Shown: positions 7,497 to 16,156 of the stretch, in pieces
Layout: each line of letters starts with the position of its first letter
Position numbering within the stretch: the first letter of the stretch is position 1
Origin: Butyrivibrio sp.
Lineage (GTDB): Bacteria; Bacillota; Clostridia; Lachnospirales; Lachnospiraceae
Direction: 5' to 3'
Length of the DNA stretch: 64,000 nucleotides
Assembly: GCA_015056655.1 (NCBI GenBank)
Contig: SVFV01000014.1
Coordinates: 1 to 64,000, forward strand
Notes under the pieces: model-generated
Databases searched by the model: none
What the model was told of the DNA's origin: nothing
The model's input: only the letters and a program-made list of their open reading frames with translations
Translations under genes and position numbers: made by a program

Positions 7497-7593
7497 AAAA
7501 GCTCTTTGTAATGCTTGTTATATGGCTTTTAGTGAGTTGTTCCGTTTTAGGCGCTGAGCGAGAGAGAAGCGCCGAAAGAGAGGTTGTTCTCTG

Positions 7594-7630
7594 ATAAAAA
7601 ATTTCCCCATCCGAGAAATCTCGAATGGGG
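7594..7630 (-). terminator. terminator of the secreted leucine-rich-repeat gene
   Basis: CCCCATTCGAGA pairs with TCTCGGATGGGG on the minus strand, followed by AAATTTTTT. It closely resembles the terminator at 5976-6014. Confidence 0.8.
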
Positions 7631-7665
7631 ATATTGATACAAGAATCAAAAGATTCGGTGTTGGC

Positions 7666-9138
7666 TTAACCATCTGTCTCGCTATCTTTGGAAAACTTGG
7701 CTTTCTTCTTAGAATTGCCTTTGTTTTTGATATCTTTGACAAATTTCTTGATATATTTGTTTTTACATTTATATCCTAAAACTTCAATGGCTTTTTTGTC
7801 TTTATTGAATGCCTTTTTATCAACTTTAAGTTCTCCATAAAGACCGTCAAGTTTGAATCTTTTTAATTTCTTACATCCAGCAAATGCACCTTTAACGATT
7901 CGCTTTTTGCCATTGTATTTTGGAAAAGCACTGTTTCTCAGACATTCATCATTTTTGGCATATTTGAGTGGATTTGACCCCCAATATACTTCTTCAAGAT
8001 TGCTGCAGTTTTTAAAACAGTCTTTTGGGATTGTCTGAACGCTTGCTGGGATATACACATACCTGAGCTGGGTGTTTCCTTTGAATGCTGATGGTGCGAT
8101 GCTCGTTACAAGAAAGAATTCGTGTCTTGTATCCCCGCCATTATAAGGATTGTATGTATCAGTAAGCATTTGATAACACTGTGTTCCTAATTCATAAGTA
8201 CCGTTGATTCTTGAGGTTTTACTTTTGATACCCCGTTTCTTCATCTCACGTTTACTAATATTTTGACTGTAATATGATTCGCATCCATATATATGATTGA
8301 ACGCATACCACGCTCCAAATGTATTTTTGATACCGTCAGGCTGGTTCTTTGCTGCTTCTTCCATCCAGTTTTCAGCGGTTCGTTCGTTGACCTGGTCTGG
8401 CTCATAACCGATGATTTCGACATGACCTATTTTGCGGTAGCCGCCTTCTTTTGTAACTTTGTACTTGATGCCTGAGTCTGATTTGAACGTATATCCTGTG
8501 TTATGATGCGCAAAAAGTGGATAGTTAAATGTTTCTTTTGCGAGCTCTCTGTCCCATCCATAGGTTTCGGGGTCAGTAGACGGGTCATCCAGCCACCAGC
8601 TGAGCCATTTATCTGTATCTGCCACAGATTGTGTATTTGTTGTCTGGCTTGTACTATTGGAATTTGATGAACCGTTATTGTTCGAGGAACCGCTGTTTGA
8701 AGTATCCTGTGTTGGGTTCACGGTTTCTTCCGCCCAGCCGTTTGTATCACCTGGTACATAGGGGTCAGCTTTGTGCCACGCAAGGTCATATAACTGTTGA
8801 AGTTTGGATGGATAACCACATTCATAGCGACCGCTTACGTGTGCGTATCGTGCTTTTAGTTCTTCAAGCTCAGACGAGGTGACGGTGATAAAGTTTTCTT
8901 TGTAACCGTTTTCACCTGAAACGTCAGAAAGTGGTCTTGCCATGATAGTCACGCCGTCTGAACAGAGAGTTCCGTCAGCGACATAGGCGTCAAGTTTCTC
9001 GACCATCCAGTCGTAGCCTTTAGAGTGGGTTTCGCTTGCTTTTACTGTAAGTGTGGATACAGCTGCGATTGAAAAGACCATGGCTACTGCAAGCGTAAGT
9101 GCCAGAATCTTCTTAAGTTTGATATTGATATTCGTCAT
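7666..9138 (-). CDS. secreted BspA-like leucine-rich-repeat protein
   Basis: A 490-residue exported protein. A signal peptide (KLKKILALTLAVAMVFS... ending VKA-SE) starts at the ATG at 9138, which follows AAAGGAG; longer starts would bury the signal. The middle contains an Asn/Ser/Thr-rich linker at residues about 140-170. The C-terminal third has LRR_5/BspA-type repeats (IAPSAFKGNTQLRYVYIPASVQTIPKDCF...) and ends in a very lysine-rich tail. There is no sortase motif. BspA-type repeats mediate surface or host binding in gut bacteria; the ligand is unknown. It is unusual cargo on an element this small. Confidence 0.8.
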   Translation of the reverse strand: MTNINIKLKKILALTLAVAMVFSIAAVSTLTVKASETHSKGYDWMVEKLDAYVADGTLCSDGVTIMARPLSDVSGENGYKENFITVTSSELEELKARYAHVSGRYECGYPSKLQQLYDLAWHKADPYVPGDTNGWAEETVNPTQDTSNSGSSNNNGSSNSNSTSQTTNTQSVADTDKWLSWWLDDPSTDPETYGWDRELAKETFNYPLFAHHNTGYTFKSDSGIKYKVTKEGGYRKIGHVEIIGYEPDQVNERTAENWMEEAAKNQPDGIKNTFGAWYAFNHIYGCESYYSQNISKREMKKRGIKSKTSRINGTYELGTQCYQMLTDTYNPYNGGDTRHEFFLVTSIAPSAFKGNTQLRYVYIPASVQTIPKDCFKNCSNLEEVYWGSNPLKYAKNDECLRNSAFPKYNGKKRIVKGAFAGCKKLKRFKLDGLYGELKVDKKAFNKDKKAIEVLGYKCKNKYIKKFVKDIKNKGNSKKKAKFSKDSETDG

Positions 9139-9739
9139 AATATCACGCTCCTTTCGGTGTAGATTTTGTTTACTTCTTGTATCAAAGATAGAGTCGAACG
9201 AGCGCATCTGCGCGAGTACTTAATTTAAAGTTCATCTTGATACAGTGCTGATTTGGGATTTGTTTTTACTGTATTTAAGATGTTTTTGTTGTTTTTAATA
9301 TAGGTACCGATGTTGTTGCTCTCGTTTAACATATAGTATGCCGAGCGGCTGCTTGCAACCGCACTTGGTTGATTTATCAAAAAATCACAGCCGGAATAAT
9401 TCAATAATCTCTGCTATGTTTTTTACTTTTAAATTCTTATTGTCGGTGGTGGATTTTTGTGTCTGATGATCACGCGCTGTATTTCTTTATTATTTCTTGA
9501 CACTGCTTCAAGATTCTTATGAATTCTCATAAATATATGCTTCCCTCATAAACACTTATCATTAGCGCCGTTATTTACAATAACATATTAATGCCATATA
9601 TGCAATATTTATTTTAGTTATGATTAAATATTTAGAAATGGCACTTTTCAGCTATATTTTTGCCATATTTTTATCATATATCAGCACTGTAACAAATAAT
9701 AAACTTACTTTTGAAAGGTGTTAAAATCAGGTGGTAAAA
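9139..9739. other. 600-bp AT-rich spacer without a gene
   Basis: No ORF with coding character is visible. It holds a GCGC/GCGC hairpin near 9203-9214, and TTTGCCATATTTTTATCATATA-type AT-rich sequence before the RHH gene. It probably contains the divergent promoters of the secreted protein and the RHH gene. I see no tRNA, riboswitch or IS end in it. Confidence 0.5.
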
Positions 9740-9922
9740 ATGGCAAATGAGAAACTGATTATTAAAAAAAGAGGAGAAGATGGCTATAAGAACTTTTCAA
9801 TAAGGATATCGAACGAGACCGTCCAGAAACTTGATGATATATCCAAATCAGCTAATTTAAGCAGGAACGAGCTCATACAAATCATGCTTGACTACGCAAT
9901 TGAAAACTGCGAGATAAAATAA
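9740..9922 (+). CDS. ribbon-helix-helix (CopG/Arc-like) DNA-binding protein
   Basis: A 60-residue protein with the pattern FSIRISNETVQKLDDIS followed by ANLSRNELIQIMLDYAI, a single beta strand and two helices typical of ribbon-helix-helix repressors. Such proteins bind DNA as dimers and often control copy number or mobilization genes. The ATG at 9740 is preferred because AGGTGG lies 5 nt upstream; a GTG at 9731 is possible and would overlap that site. It is monocistronic, on the strand opposite its neighbours, and followed by its own terminator. Confidence 0.75.
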   Translation: MANEKLIIKKRGEDGYKNFSIRISNETVQKLDDISKSANLSRNELIQIMLDYAIENCEIK

Positions 9923-9962
9923 CACCGACCAGATGCTATATGGCATCTTGCCGGTGTTTTCT
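9920..9962 (+). terminator. terminator of the RHH gene
   Basis: AACACCG...AGATGC pairs with GGCATCT...CCGGTGTT, followed by TTTCTT. It begins at the stop codon of the RHH gene and lies before the convergent resolvase gene. Confidence 0.8.
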
Positions 9963-9976
9963 TAATCATCAAATCT

Positions 9977-10585
9977 TTATTTTGCAGCATCATTGGCTAT
10001 AGATAAGTATTTATATAATGTGGGTCTGCTGCATTTCATAATCCTGGCAAAATCTGATACATTGATTTCCCTGTTCTGATACATCCTGTTGAATTTCCAG
10101 AATCTATCAGGAATTGTATCAGAGGTCGTCCTTGGCCTGCCAATATGTTTTCCCTTTGCTTTTGCATTCCTCATACCTGATTTCACACGCATGGAGATTA
10201 TGTTACGTTCCATCTCAGCAAATACCGCCCACATTTTTATCATTCCCTCTGACATAGGGTCAAGTTCATCCCCCTTCGAACAGTCTACAACAAATGAACC
10301 ACCTATATTTAATATCAGCTTCCTGTCTTTGACAATCTGCAACATCTCACAGAGATGCTTTGTTGAACGGGTAAGTCTTGACACTTCAGTAGTCACAATA
10401 GTATCTCCCTGCTGCACGATGTCTAACAGCTTCAGGAGCTCACATCTGTCATCCTTCATTCCGCTCTCATATTCCCAATATAAATTTTTTTCACTGCTCA
10501 CACCAAGACTTCTAAGTTCTCTCTTTTGACGTTCAATATCCTGCCGTTCTTCATTGGTTGAGCACCTAGCATATCCATAAACCAT
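9977..10585 (-). CDS. small serine resolvase/invertase
   Basis: A 202-residue serine recombinase of the resolvase/invertase type. MVYGYARCST holds the nucleophile serine (residue 9), followed by ESGMKDDR, TTEVSRLTRS and the long E-helix ending AEMERNIISMRVKSGM. A C-terminal helix-turn-helix is visible (NVSDFARIMKCSRPTLYKYLS). A good AAGGAGA site precedes the ATG. It is distinct from the large recombinase at the left end. It may resolve multimers of the circular element or invert a segment; no inverted recombination sites were found next to it. Confidence 0.85.
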   Translation of the reverse strand: MVYGYARCSTNEERQDIERQKRELRSLGVSSEKNLYWEYESGMKDDRCELLKLLDIVQQGDTIVTTEVSRLTRSTKHLCEMLQIVKDRKLILNIGGSFVVDCSKGDELDPMSEGMIKMWAVFAEMERNIISMRVKSGMRNAKAKGKHIGRPRTTSDTIPDRFWKFNRMYQNREINVSDFARIMKCSRPTLYKYLSIANDAAK

Positions 10586-10695
10586 AAGATCTCCTTGTAA
10601 AAGAAAAGACTGTCATTATATCCTTTACAAAATCCAGACATTATCAATGCCATAATTACCTCATTTATTCTGTAAATGAAATCATCTGTTTTAAT

Positions 10696-11940
10696 TTACA
10701 GTTCCAATACTGTGCCAGCTTTGCACGAAAAATCTTTATTATCTGTAGCTTCATCATTATTTACGTCAGCTCTTATATATCCCTGCTCATGCTTAGTCCT
10801 GCGACGCTTCATCCATATTTCTTCAGTAATATTCTTCATGGCTTTATTTTCATTACTCTCAACAGGAGTAGCCAAATCATCTGTTTTCACATCTGACTGG
10901 ATACTATCCAGCGATTTCTTAGCTTTGGATTCTTCATACATGTTCTTTATAAATATAATCCGGTCACAGGAAGTATTATCAGAAATAACGATATTATTCT
11001 CATCACACCATATATTAAAGTCATCTGTATCAAAAACGCTGTTAAGACTCTTGCTGATCTCATTTTCTATCTCGTTATCATCAGCAGTATCAGGCATCAT
11101 GATTAAACTCATGCTATTATCATTTAGTTCTTTTCTGGCAAAATGCGTTTTAAGAGCTTCTTTGCCAAACCTCTCACCAAGTTTATCGCCTCTGGCAGTC
11201 ATCTTTTTCTTGGGATGTGGCATTTTATATTTATCAAGCAGACTATAATCCTCAAGCGTATAAGAATTATATTTTCTTTTAGCAGAGTCGTTATATCTGA
11301 CTCCTCTAAGCTCAAGTTCTTTCATAAAGCCATCATAACTGTCAGCAGCATCAAGAGCACCGGATACCCTCATTTCAAGGTCTTTACGCCAACTGTATTT
11401 ACCATTGTCCTCCAAGTATTTCTGATAGTCTGATTTGCTTCCTTTTTGACGTTTCTTACCATAATCAAGAATAAGCCCAGATTTTTCCATATGGGCATTG
11501 AGATGTTCTTTCAAATAAAAGAAATTATTCTCATTACTCTTTATTCCCTTATAGTCAGTCATAGATACGTCATTTATAAGAGCATGTATATGAACCTTTC
11601 CAGCCTTACCATCAGACTGAAGTGCTAATAATATTTGTCTATCCGGGTACATCTCTTTAAGCCCATCCTTGACCATATCCATGAGCTGCTGCTTTCTGAG
11701 CTCATCATTCTTATCACATTCTTTTTCTGAAAACGATATTATAACCCGGCGAATCTGAATTGTATGCCTATCTGATGCCTTTTTCCAGTATCTTTGCATC
11801 TGTTTAGTAATATCCGAGTATGGATTCAAGTTGATATACCCCAGAAGGTCATTCCTTTTGTCCTTATAATGTCCTTTTTCTTTAAGAACGTATGCAATTG
11901 CCGAAGCCCCATGTACTGCCCTGGTTATCTTCGTATACAT
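10696..11940 (-). CDS. relaxase (MobA/VirD2-like mobilization nickase)
   Basis: A 414-residue relaxase. The N-terminal region carries KITRAVHGASAIAYVL (catalytic-tyrosine area, MYTKI...) and residues about 110-125 contain GKVHIHALINDV, matching relaxase motif III, with a histidine pair rather than the full HxHxxH. Relaxases nick oriT and stay bound to the transferred strand. Its start lies 12 nt after the MobC-like gene, the usual order. The C-terminal 150 residues are acidic and variable. It implies transfer of the element with help from a resident conjugative machine. Confidence 0.8.
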   Translation of the reverse strand: MYTKITRAVHGASAIAYVLKEKGHYKDKRNDLLGYINLNPYSDITKQMQRYWKKASDRHTIQIRRVIISFSEKECDKNDELRKQQLMDMVKDGLKEMYPDRQILLALQSDGKAGKVHIHALINDVSMTDYKGIKSNENNFFYLKEHLNAHMEKSGLILDYGKKRQKGSKSDYQKYLEDNGKYSWRKDLEMRVSGALDAADSYDGFMKELELRGVRYNDSAKRKYNSYTLEDYSLLDKYKMPHPKKKMTARGDKLGERFGKEALKTHFARKELNDNSMSLIMMPDTADDNEIENEISKSLNSVFDTDDFNIWCDENNIVISDNTSCDRIIFIKNMYEESKAKKSLDSIQSDVKTDDLATPVESNENKAMKNITEEIWMKRRRTKHEQGYIRADVNNDEATDNKDFSCKAGTVLEL

Positions 11941-11952
11941 TTCCTATAACTC

Positions 11953-12429
11953 CTAATCGATAAATCTTCCTAAAGACTCTGTTATATCTTTTGATATTTT
12001 TCTGTACTCATCTTTAAGCTCTGCAATCTTGCTGATATCAATATTACTGTTCATTCTGTATTCTTCATCTGACATCTGTTTCTGGTACATCTGTATAAGC
12101 TCAATATTCGGATGATTCCTGCTCTTAAGCTCATATATCTTCTTGTTAATATTATTTAAATGAGCCAGCTGATTGGCATTATTTCCAATACCCGAAAGGA
12201 CTCGGTCTATATGACCTACTTTTTCATATATGTTCATTATTGTATTTCTGATGTCATCACCCTGCTTATCGTTTACATAGGAAATCCCGGATGTCACATT
12301 TTCAAGAGTTCCTGCAAGAGCTTTTCGAAATACAGCTGCCATGCTTATACCATATTTTTTTCCTATCTCAGTTGCATATTTCCATGTGTCCTCATCAACA
12401 CGTATATGCAAGTCCTTTAACTTCGCCAT
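11953..12429 (-). CDS. MobC-like mobilization accessory protein
   Basis: A 158-residue protein. The N-terminus LKDLHIRVDEDTWKYATEIGKKYGISMAAVFRKAL is a ribbon-helix-helix DNA-binding segment. The centre has VLSGIGNNANQLAHLNN, the hallmark of bacterial mobilization protein MobC. The C-terminal part is predicted to be helical. MobC proteins open oriT and recruit the relaxase. It is translated from an ATG after GAGGA and sits directly upstream of the relaxase gene. Confidence 0.8.
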   Translation of the reverse strand: MAKLKDLHIRVDEDTWKYATEIGKKYGISMAAVFRKALAGTLENVTSGISYVNDKQGDDIRNTIMNIYEKVGHIDRVLSGIGNNANQLAHLNNINKKIYELKSRNHPNIELIQMYQKQMSDEEYRMNSNIDISKIAELKDEYRKISKDITESLGRFID

Positions 12430-12479
12430 TCTGTTTCCTCAACTCTTTTTCCTAAAACAAACTGTATTTTCTCAATTTA

Positions 12480-12648
12480 CAGATGCCGAAGCCACTTATC
12501 ACATAAGCCGTTGTTCCACAACTTTAATTGTCTTCGTCATTCTGAATGCCAGTAACCATTTACGGTTCCGCAAATTACTGGTGAGGAGGCGCTGCGCCCT
12601 CCTTCAATCCTCCCATCAGGAAAACCTGCCTGATACTATAATGAGATT
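12480..12648. other. candidate oriT region
   Basis: The non-coding stretch upstream of mobC holds three inverted repeats: CCAGTAA/TTACTGG (12549-12581), GGAGGCGC/GCGCCCTCC (about 12584-12602) and ATCAGG/CCTGAT (about 12614-12635). Position next to mobC and the density of short inverted repeats are typical of an origin of transfer. No nick-site consensus could be recognised, so this is an inference from context. Confidence 0.4.
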
Positions 12649-13755
12649 TCACCAATCTCTTATCTCTCTCAGAAGTTCTATTTTATTTCCTTTTTGAATA
12701 GTTTCATCAATGCTTTTCTTAGCAGCATCCAGGATTTTCCTATGAGATTTTTCCAGTTCTTTCATATCAAGCTGAATCTTTCTTTTTCTTCCATCGATTT
12801 TCACAACAGCTTCTCTCATCGGAGACATTGGCCAGAACCTTAATCCTGAGAATATTCCATTTTTGAAAACAAGGTCATCTCTACGAGGTAATACAATAAC
12901 CTTCCCATTCTCATAGTCCTCTTCAGGAACTGGAACAAGAACCTTTATTATGTTTTCTTCAGGATTCATCCTAAGATTATTCTTCCCAAGACCATCGATT
13001 TTTATAAAGCTATGCTGGATACCTCGTTCATTTATGTTTTCTGCGCCATATTGCTGAACCTGTTCTGAACATCCAAGAAACATGCTTGTAACGTCAGAAA
13101 CACCCTTAGGAACGACTGGAGCAGAGATCAAATCGTCACGTCCTTTAAACATATTTCTTGCGATAATCAATCCTTCAGGGATTTTTATTTTGTCCCCGTC
13201 TGTTTCCATCCCTATATAGGCAAGATATTCCAGTCCTGCTGAACTAAGCTTAATCTCGAACTCTTTAGGATTATACAGGAATGTCCCAAGCCTTCCTGTA
13301 TACCTTTTCATTGCTGCTTCATCTGTATAAGCCTGCCCTCGATGAAGGATATTATAATTTCCAGCAAACTCGGTATCCCGTGGACAGCCAGCAAAAACAT
13401 TTAAGCAGCTTTCGACACCTTGAGGGATAACAGGAGCCAACCTAAGGTTAGAGCACTTTTCATACATACTATCTATGCATTCAGCAGAGAGCGGAATTAT
13501 AGCTGGTTCCTTAAGCGATTCACAACCAAAAAACATGTAAGACAGATCACAGACCATATCAGGGATTTCTGGCGGCGTTACTATTGCACTGCCAGCAAAC
13601 ATCTGGGAACAACTGTAAATCTTTCCTTTAGGCATATGTATCTCAGCTCCATCCTGTTCATGTCCAACATAAATCAGCAAGCCGTCCTGCAGCTTGAATT
13701 CATCGTTATCATATTCAAATTTTCCAAGTTCTCCTTCATAACTAACTATTGCCAT
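12649..13755 (-). CDS. cytosolic BspA-like leucine-rich-repeat-type protein of the mobile element
   Basis: A 368-residue protein without a signal peptide or membrane segment. It contains repeats of the form MFxGCxxLxxxPxIPxxVxxxxxMF (residues about 45-120 and again about 195-230), related to BspA/LRR_5 repeats found in surface proteins, but here predicted to be intracellular. The C-terminal 80 residues are basic and helical (GRKRKIQLDMKELEKSHRKILDAAKKS). A GAGGTAAT site precedes the start. It is divergently transcribed from the ClpX-like gene. I do not know its function; a scaffold or protein-binding role is only a guess. Confidence 0.6.
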   Translation of the reverse strand: MAIVSYEGELGKFEYDNDEFKLQDGLLIYVGHEQDGAEIHMPKGKIYSCSQMFAGSAIVTPPEIPDMVCDLSYMFFGCESLKEPAIIPLSAECIDSMYEKCSNLRLAPVIPQGVESCLNVFAGCPRDTEFAGNYNILHRGQAYTDEAAMKRYTGRLGTFLYNPKEFEIKLSSAGLEYLAYIGMETDGDKIKIPEGLIIARNMFKGRDDLISAPVVPKGVSDVTSMFLGCSEQVQQYGAENINERGIQHSFIKIDGLGKNNLRMNPEENIIKVLVPVPEEDYENGKVIVLPRRDDLVFKNGIFSGLRFWPMSPMREAVVKIDGRKRKIQLDMKELEKSHRKILDAAKKSIDETIQKGNKIELLREIRDW

Positions 13756-13806
13756 ATCTTATTACCTCAAATAAACAAATTGGTTTACATAATTTTTGAT
13801 ACTGTA

Positions 13807-13836
13807 ATAATACCATGTTTTGACTAAAGCAGTCAA
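13807..13836 (-). promoter_or_regulatory. promoter with overlapping dyad for the leucine-rich-repeat-type gene
   Basis: On the minus strand TTGACT (13831-13836) and TATTAT (13807-13812) are separated by 18 nt. TTGACT also pairs with AGTCAA across 13820-13836, so a regulator could occupy the -35 region of this promoter in the divergent intergenic gap. Confidence 0.5.
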
Positions 13837-13928
13837 TATCCTTAATTTCTACTCATCTCCCTTTACAACTATATAAAAGGGCTCATTTCCATTCGCTCGG
13901 ATTTAACTCTGAATAGGAGGAAAATTGC

Positions 13929-14951
13929 ATGTCGGAAATCCCATTTTACGAAAAGGACTATATGCCACAAGTAAGAAGTCCATCCAAAGAAAGTACTTTA
14001 AGCACAATCTTAGATAATCCTGTAAAAATATATGACTATCTACTATCAAAAATATATAAGCAGGATAATTACTGCCGGACTGCCTCTATGATTCTGTACA
14101 ACCATATAAGAGGAATCAGGTCTGTTGATGTTATATGCGGGCCTCCCGGAGTGGGCAAGAGTCATCTGTGGAATACTCTCAAGGAAATCTATCCAAAGAT
14201 TCAGATTATTGACTCTTCCGTTCTGAGTCAGCAGGGCTGGTCTGGAAAGGCAAAGATAACAGACTTCCTTGAACTGATTGACCCTTCTGCGCCTGAACAG
14301 ATTGTCGTCTTTGATGAATTTGACAAATGTATAGCTTCGCAGATTGGCTCAGGTGGCACTGACCACGGAATCCGAATTCAGGCAGAATTCCTTAAACTTC
14401 TAGAAGGGTCTGTAATAACTGACAAATCCGAGAACAATTTTATTAGATATTACGATACGAATAAGATGACATTTATTCTCTGCGGCAGCTTCGCTGAAAA
14501 AGCTGCGGAAATCGCATCTAAACAATCATCCTCAGGTCTTGGATTCGGAGCAGAATCATCCACTGAAGTTCCTTACAGCCGCGAACTTACAATGCAAGAC
14601 CTGATTGATTTCGGTCTTATTCCAGAGATAGCATCACGTTGTACAAGAATAATCAATCTTAACTCTCTCGCATTGGATGACTATATCTATCTTCTTACAT
14701 TACATCCGGCAAGTCCCATTCGTAAACTAGAGCAGCTCTATGGTATGCCTATCCATTTGTCTCAGAAGAGAGTAAAAAAGATAGCTTATGAGGCATATCA
14801 CAGCGGTTTGGGAATCAGAAATGCCTATGCTCAGATACAGCAGATAGCGGATGAAAGAATAATGCGGACATTTATGAATCAAAAAAGAATCTTATCCAAA
14901 AATCACAAAGAAAGGAAAAAAACTTATGAAAACAATCGAAAATCTTATTGA
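13929..14951 (+). CDS. ClpX-like AAA+ ATPase
   Basis: A 340-residue AAA+ ATPase. Walker A is GPPGVGKSHL (residues about 76-85), Walker B is IVVFDEFDK (about 124-132), with a polar sensor-1 strand MTFILCGSF. A DLIDFGLIPEIASRCTRIINL segment strongly resembles the ClpX/HslU C-terminal subdomain, and GLGIRNAYAQIQQ sits where sensor 2 is expected. It lacks the ClpX zinc-binding N-domain and no IGF-type ClpP-binding loop is seen, so it is more likely a remodelling ATPase than a protease partner. An AGGAGG site precedes the ATG. Its end overlaps the next gene by 26 nt, implying coupled translation and a shared task. Confidence 0.75.
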   Translation: MSEIPFYEKDYMPQVRSPSKESTLSTILDNPVKIYDYLLSKIYKQDNYCRTASMILYNHIRGIRSVDVICGPPGVGKSHLWNTLKEIYPKIQIIDSSVLSQQGWSGKAKITDFLELIDPSAPEQIVVFDEFDKCIASQIGSGGTDHGIRIQAEFLKLLEGSVITDKSENNFIRYYDTNKMTFILCGSFAEKAAEIASKQSSSGLGFGAESSTEVPYSRELTMQDLIDFGLIPEIASRCTRIINLNSLALDDYIYLLTLHPASPIRKLEQLYGMPIHLSQKRVKKIAYEAYHSGLGIRNAYAQIQQIADERIMRTFMNQKRILSKNHKERKKTYENNRKSY

Positions 14952-15768
14952 AGAACTCAACAGCAGAGGTTTTATCTCAAATGCAACAACAATAAATAAA
15001 AATGGCGTCGAGATGAAAGCCATAAATATGAGGCGCACTCCTGATCAGAAGATTTGTCATGTCGTTTATGTTGACAGGCTTCTTGAAGATGAGACCATGT
15101 CTGTAAAAGAAACAGCAGATTTTATTGAGAGGCAGATAGAGGGCAAAGAGAGCATCGATATTGGTGACCCTTCTTTATTCCTTCAGGCAGATTATCTGAA
15201 AGCAAACTGCTATATCGCATTTCAAAAAAAGGGATCACAAGACTTAATAAAGAGAGTATCTGACATTGATGAAAACATCGATGAATATCTTTATATCAAG
15301 CAGCACTCAGGAGATGGTGAGAACTTTACCATAAAAATCACACCTCAGATTGTAGATAAAGCCGGGATTGATATAGACGAGTTATGGAAGGCTGCAGAAG
15401 CCAACACATATACTTCAGAAGAATTCAACATCAAATCACTTGGAAAAATGATTGCAGAAATGAGCGGATTTGAGGTTGATGAAATGCCTGATCTTGGTGA
15501 TATTCCGTCAATATTCGTACTTTCAAATAAAGATTTACTCTATGGTTCGTCTCAGCTTAACAATCCACTAATTAAAAAATGGGCTAAGAGCCATGGTTAC
15601 AATAAGCTGCTCATTATTTTTAGCAGTATACATGAGATTTTAATTATTCCCGCAGACGAAGAAGAAATCAGTCTCGACCAGCTGGAAGTCATCATTGGAG
15701 AAGTCAATTCCAGCACAGTAGCAGCGGAAGAACAGCTTGGAGACAAGCCACTTATTATCAATTTGTAA
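14926..15768 (+). CDS. DUF5688-like protein coupled to the ClpX-like ATPase
   Basis: A 280-residue soluble protein. The arrangement VYVDRLLEDE...ETADFIERQI near residues 45-70 followed by an alpha/beta region resembles the DUF5688 proteins common on Lachnospiraceae mobile elements; this is recall, not a search. It starts inside the ClpX-like gene with an AAGGAAA site and is probably translated with it. Residues about 185-260 (SIFVLSNKDLLYGSS ... LLIIFSSIHEILIIPADEE) look like a compact domain. No catalytic motif is visible. It may be a substrate or adaptor for the ATPase. Confidence 0.6.
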   Translation: MKTIENLIEELNSRGFISNATTINKNGVEMKAINMRRTPDQKICHVVYVDRLLEDETMSVKETADFIERQIEGKESIDIGDPSLFLQADYLKANCYIAFQKKGSQDLIKRVSDIDENIDEYLYIKQHSGDGENFTIKITPQIVDKAGIDIDELWKAAEANTYTSEEFNIKSLGKMIAEMSGFEVDEMPDLGDIPSIFVLSNKDLLYGSSQLNNPLIKKWAKSHGYNKLLIIFSSIHEILIIPADEEEISLDQLEVIIGEVNSSTVAAEEQLGDKPLIINL

Positions 15769-15777
15769 TATCTTATT

Positions 15778-15803
15778 GCCCGGGGGGGAGCAATCCCCTG
15801 GGC
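15778..15803 (+). other. GC-rich intercistronic stem-loop
   Basis: GCCCGGGGG and CCCCTGGGC form a strong stem around GGAGCAAT, without a T run after it. It stands between the DUF5688-like gene and the 111-residue gene. It may protect or attenuate the message; a Rho-independent terminator is unlikely. Confidence 0.5.
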
Positions 15804-15820
15804 AAAAATGGAGTTAAATT

Positions 15821-16156
15821 ATGTACATCAAGTTTGAAGTATCTGCCGTTCAAGAAAAATATAAGCTACAATCTGTAGTCATTGAGCCTGACGGAGCAAA
15901 TATGGATATTCTTGGCAATTATCTTGCACGAACAGATTTCCTGATAGATAATCCGGCTAAGACATTTGCAAAACAGTATAAAGCAGGTGTCTATGACAAG
16001 ATACCACAAGAAAAATTGGCAGTGATGGCCGAATGCGCTAATGAGCTTTCTAATGCATTTCTGGATTCTTTAGATGACGAATCATCCGCGTTACCAACAA
16101 TAAATGTTTACAAGCTCATTGCGAATCTATCCACTCTATATCTGCAAAAAGTATAA
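15821..16156 (+). CDS. hypothetical 111-residue protein
   Basis: A small, soluble, mildly acidic protein that I do not recognise. It follows the DUF5688-like gene on the same strand after a GC-rich stem-loop and has a GGAG site before its ATG. Features: a predicted beta N-terminus (MYIKFEVSAVQEKYKLQSVVIEP) and a helical remainder (KLAVMAECANELSNAFLDSL). No signal peptide or cysteine pair. Location on the replication side of the element suggests a role in maintenance, but nothing in the sequence proves it. Confidence 0.55.
   Translation: MYIKFEVSAVQEKYKLQSVVIEPDGANMDILGNYLARTDFLIDNPAKTFAKQYKAGVYDKIPQEKLAVMAECANELSNAFLDSLDDESSALPTINVYKLIANLSTLYLQKV

Noticed and set aside
10676..11248. 190-residue plus-strand ORF opposite the relaxase
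   Set aside because: It is antisense to a well-supported relaxase gene and has Ser/Leu-rich shadow composition.
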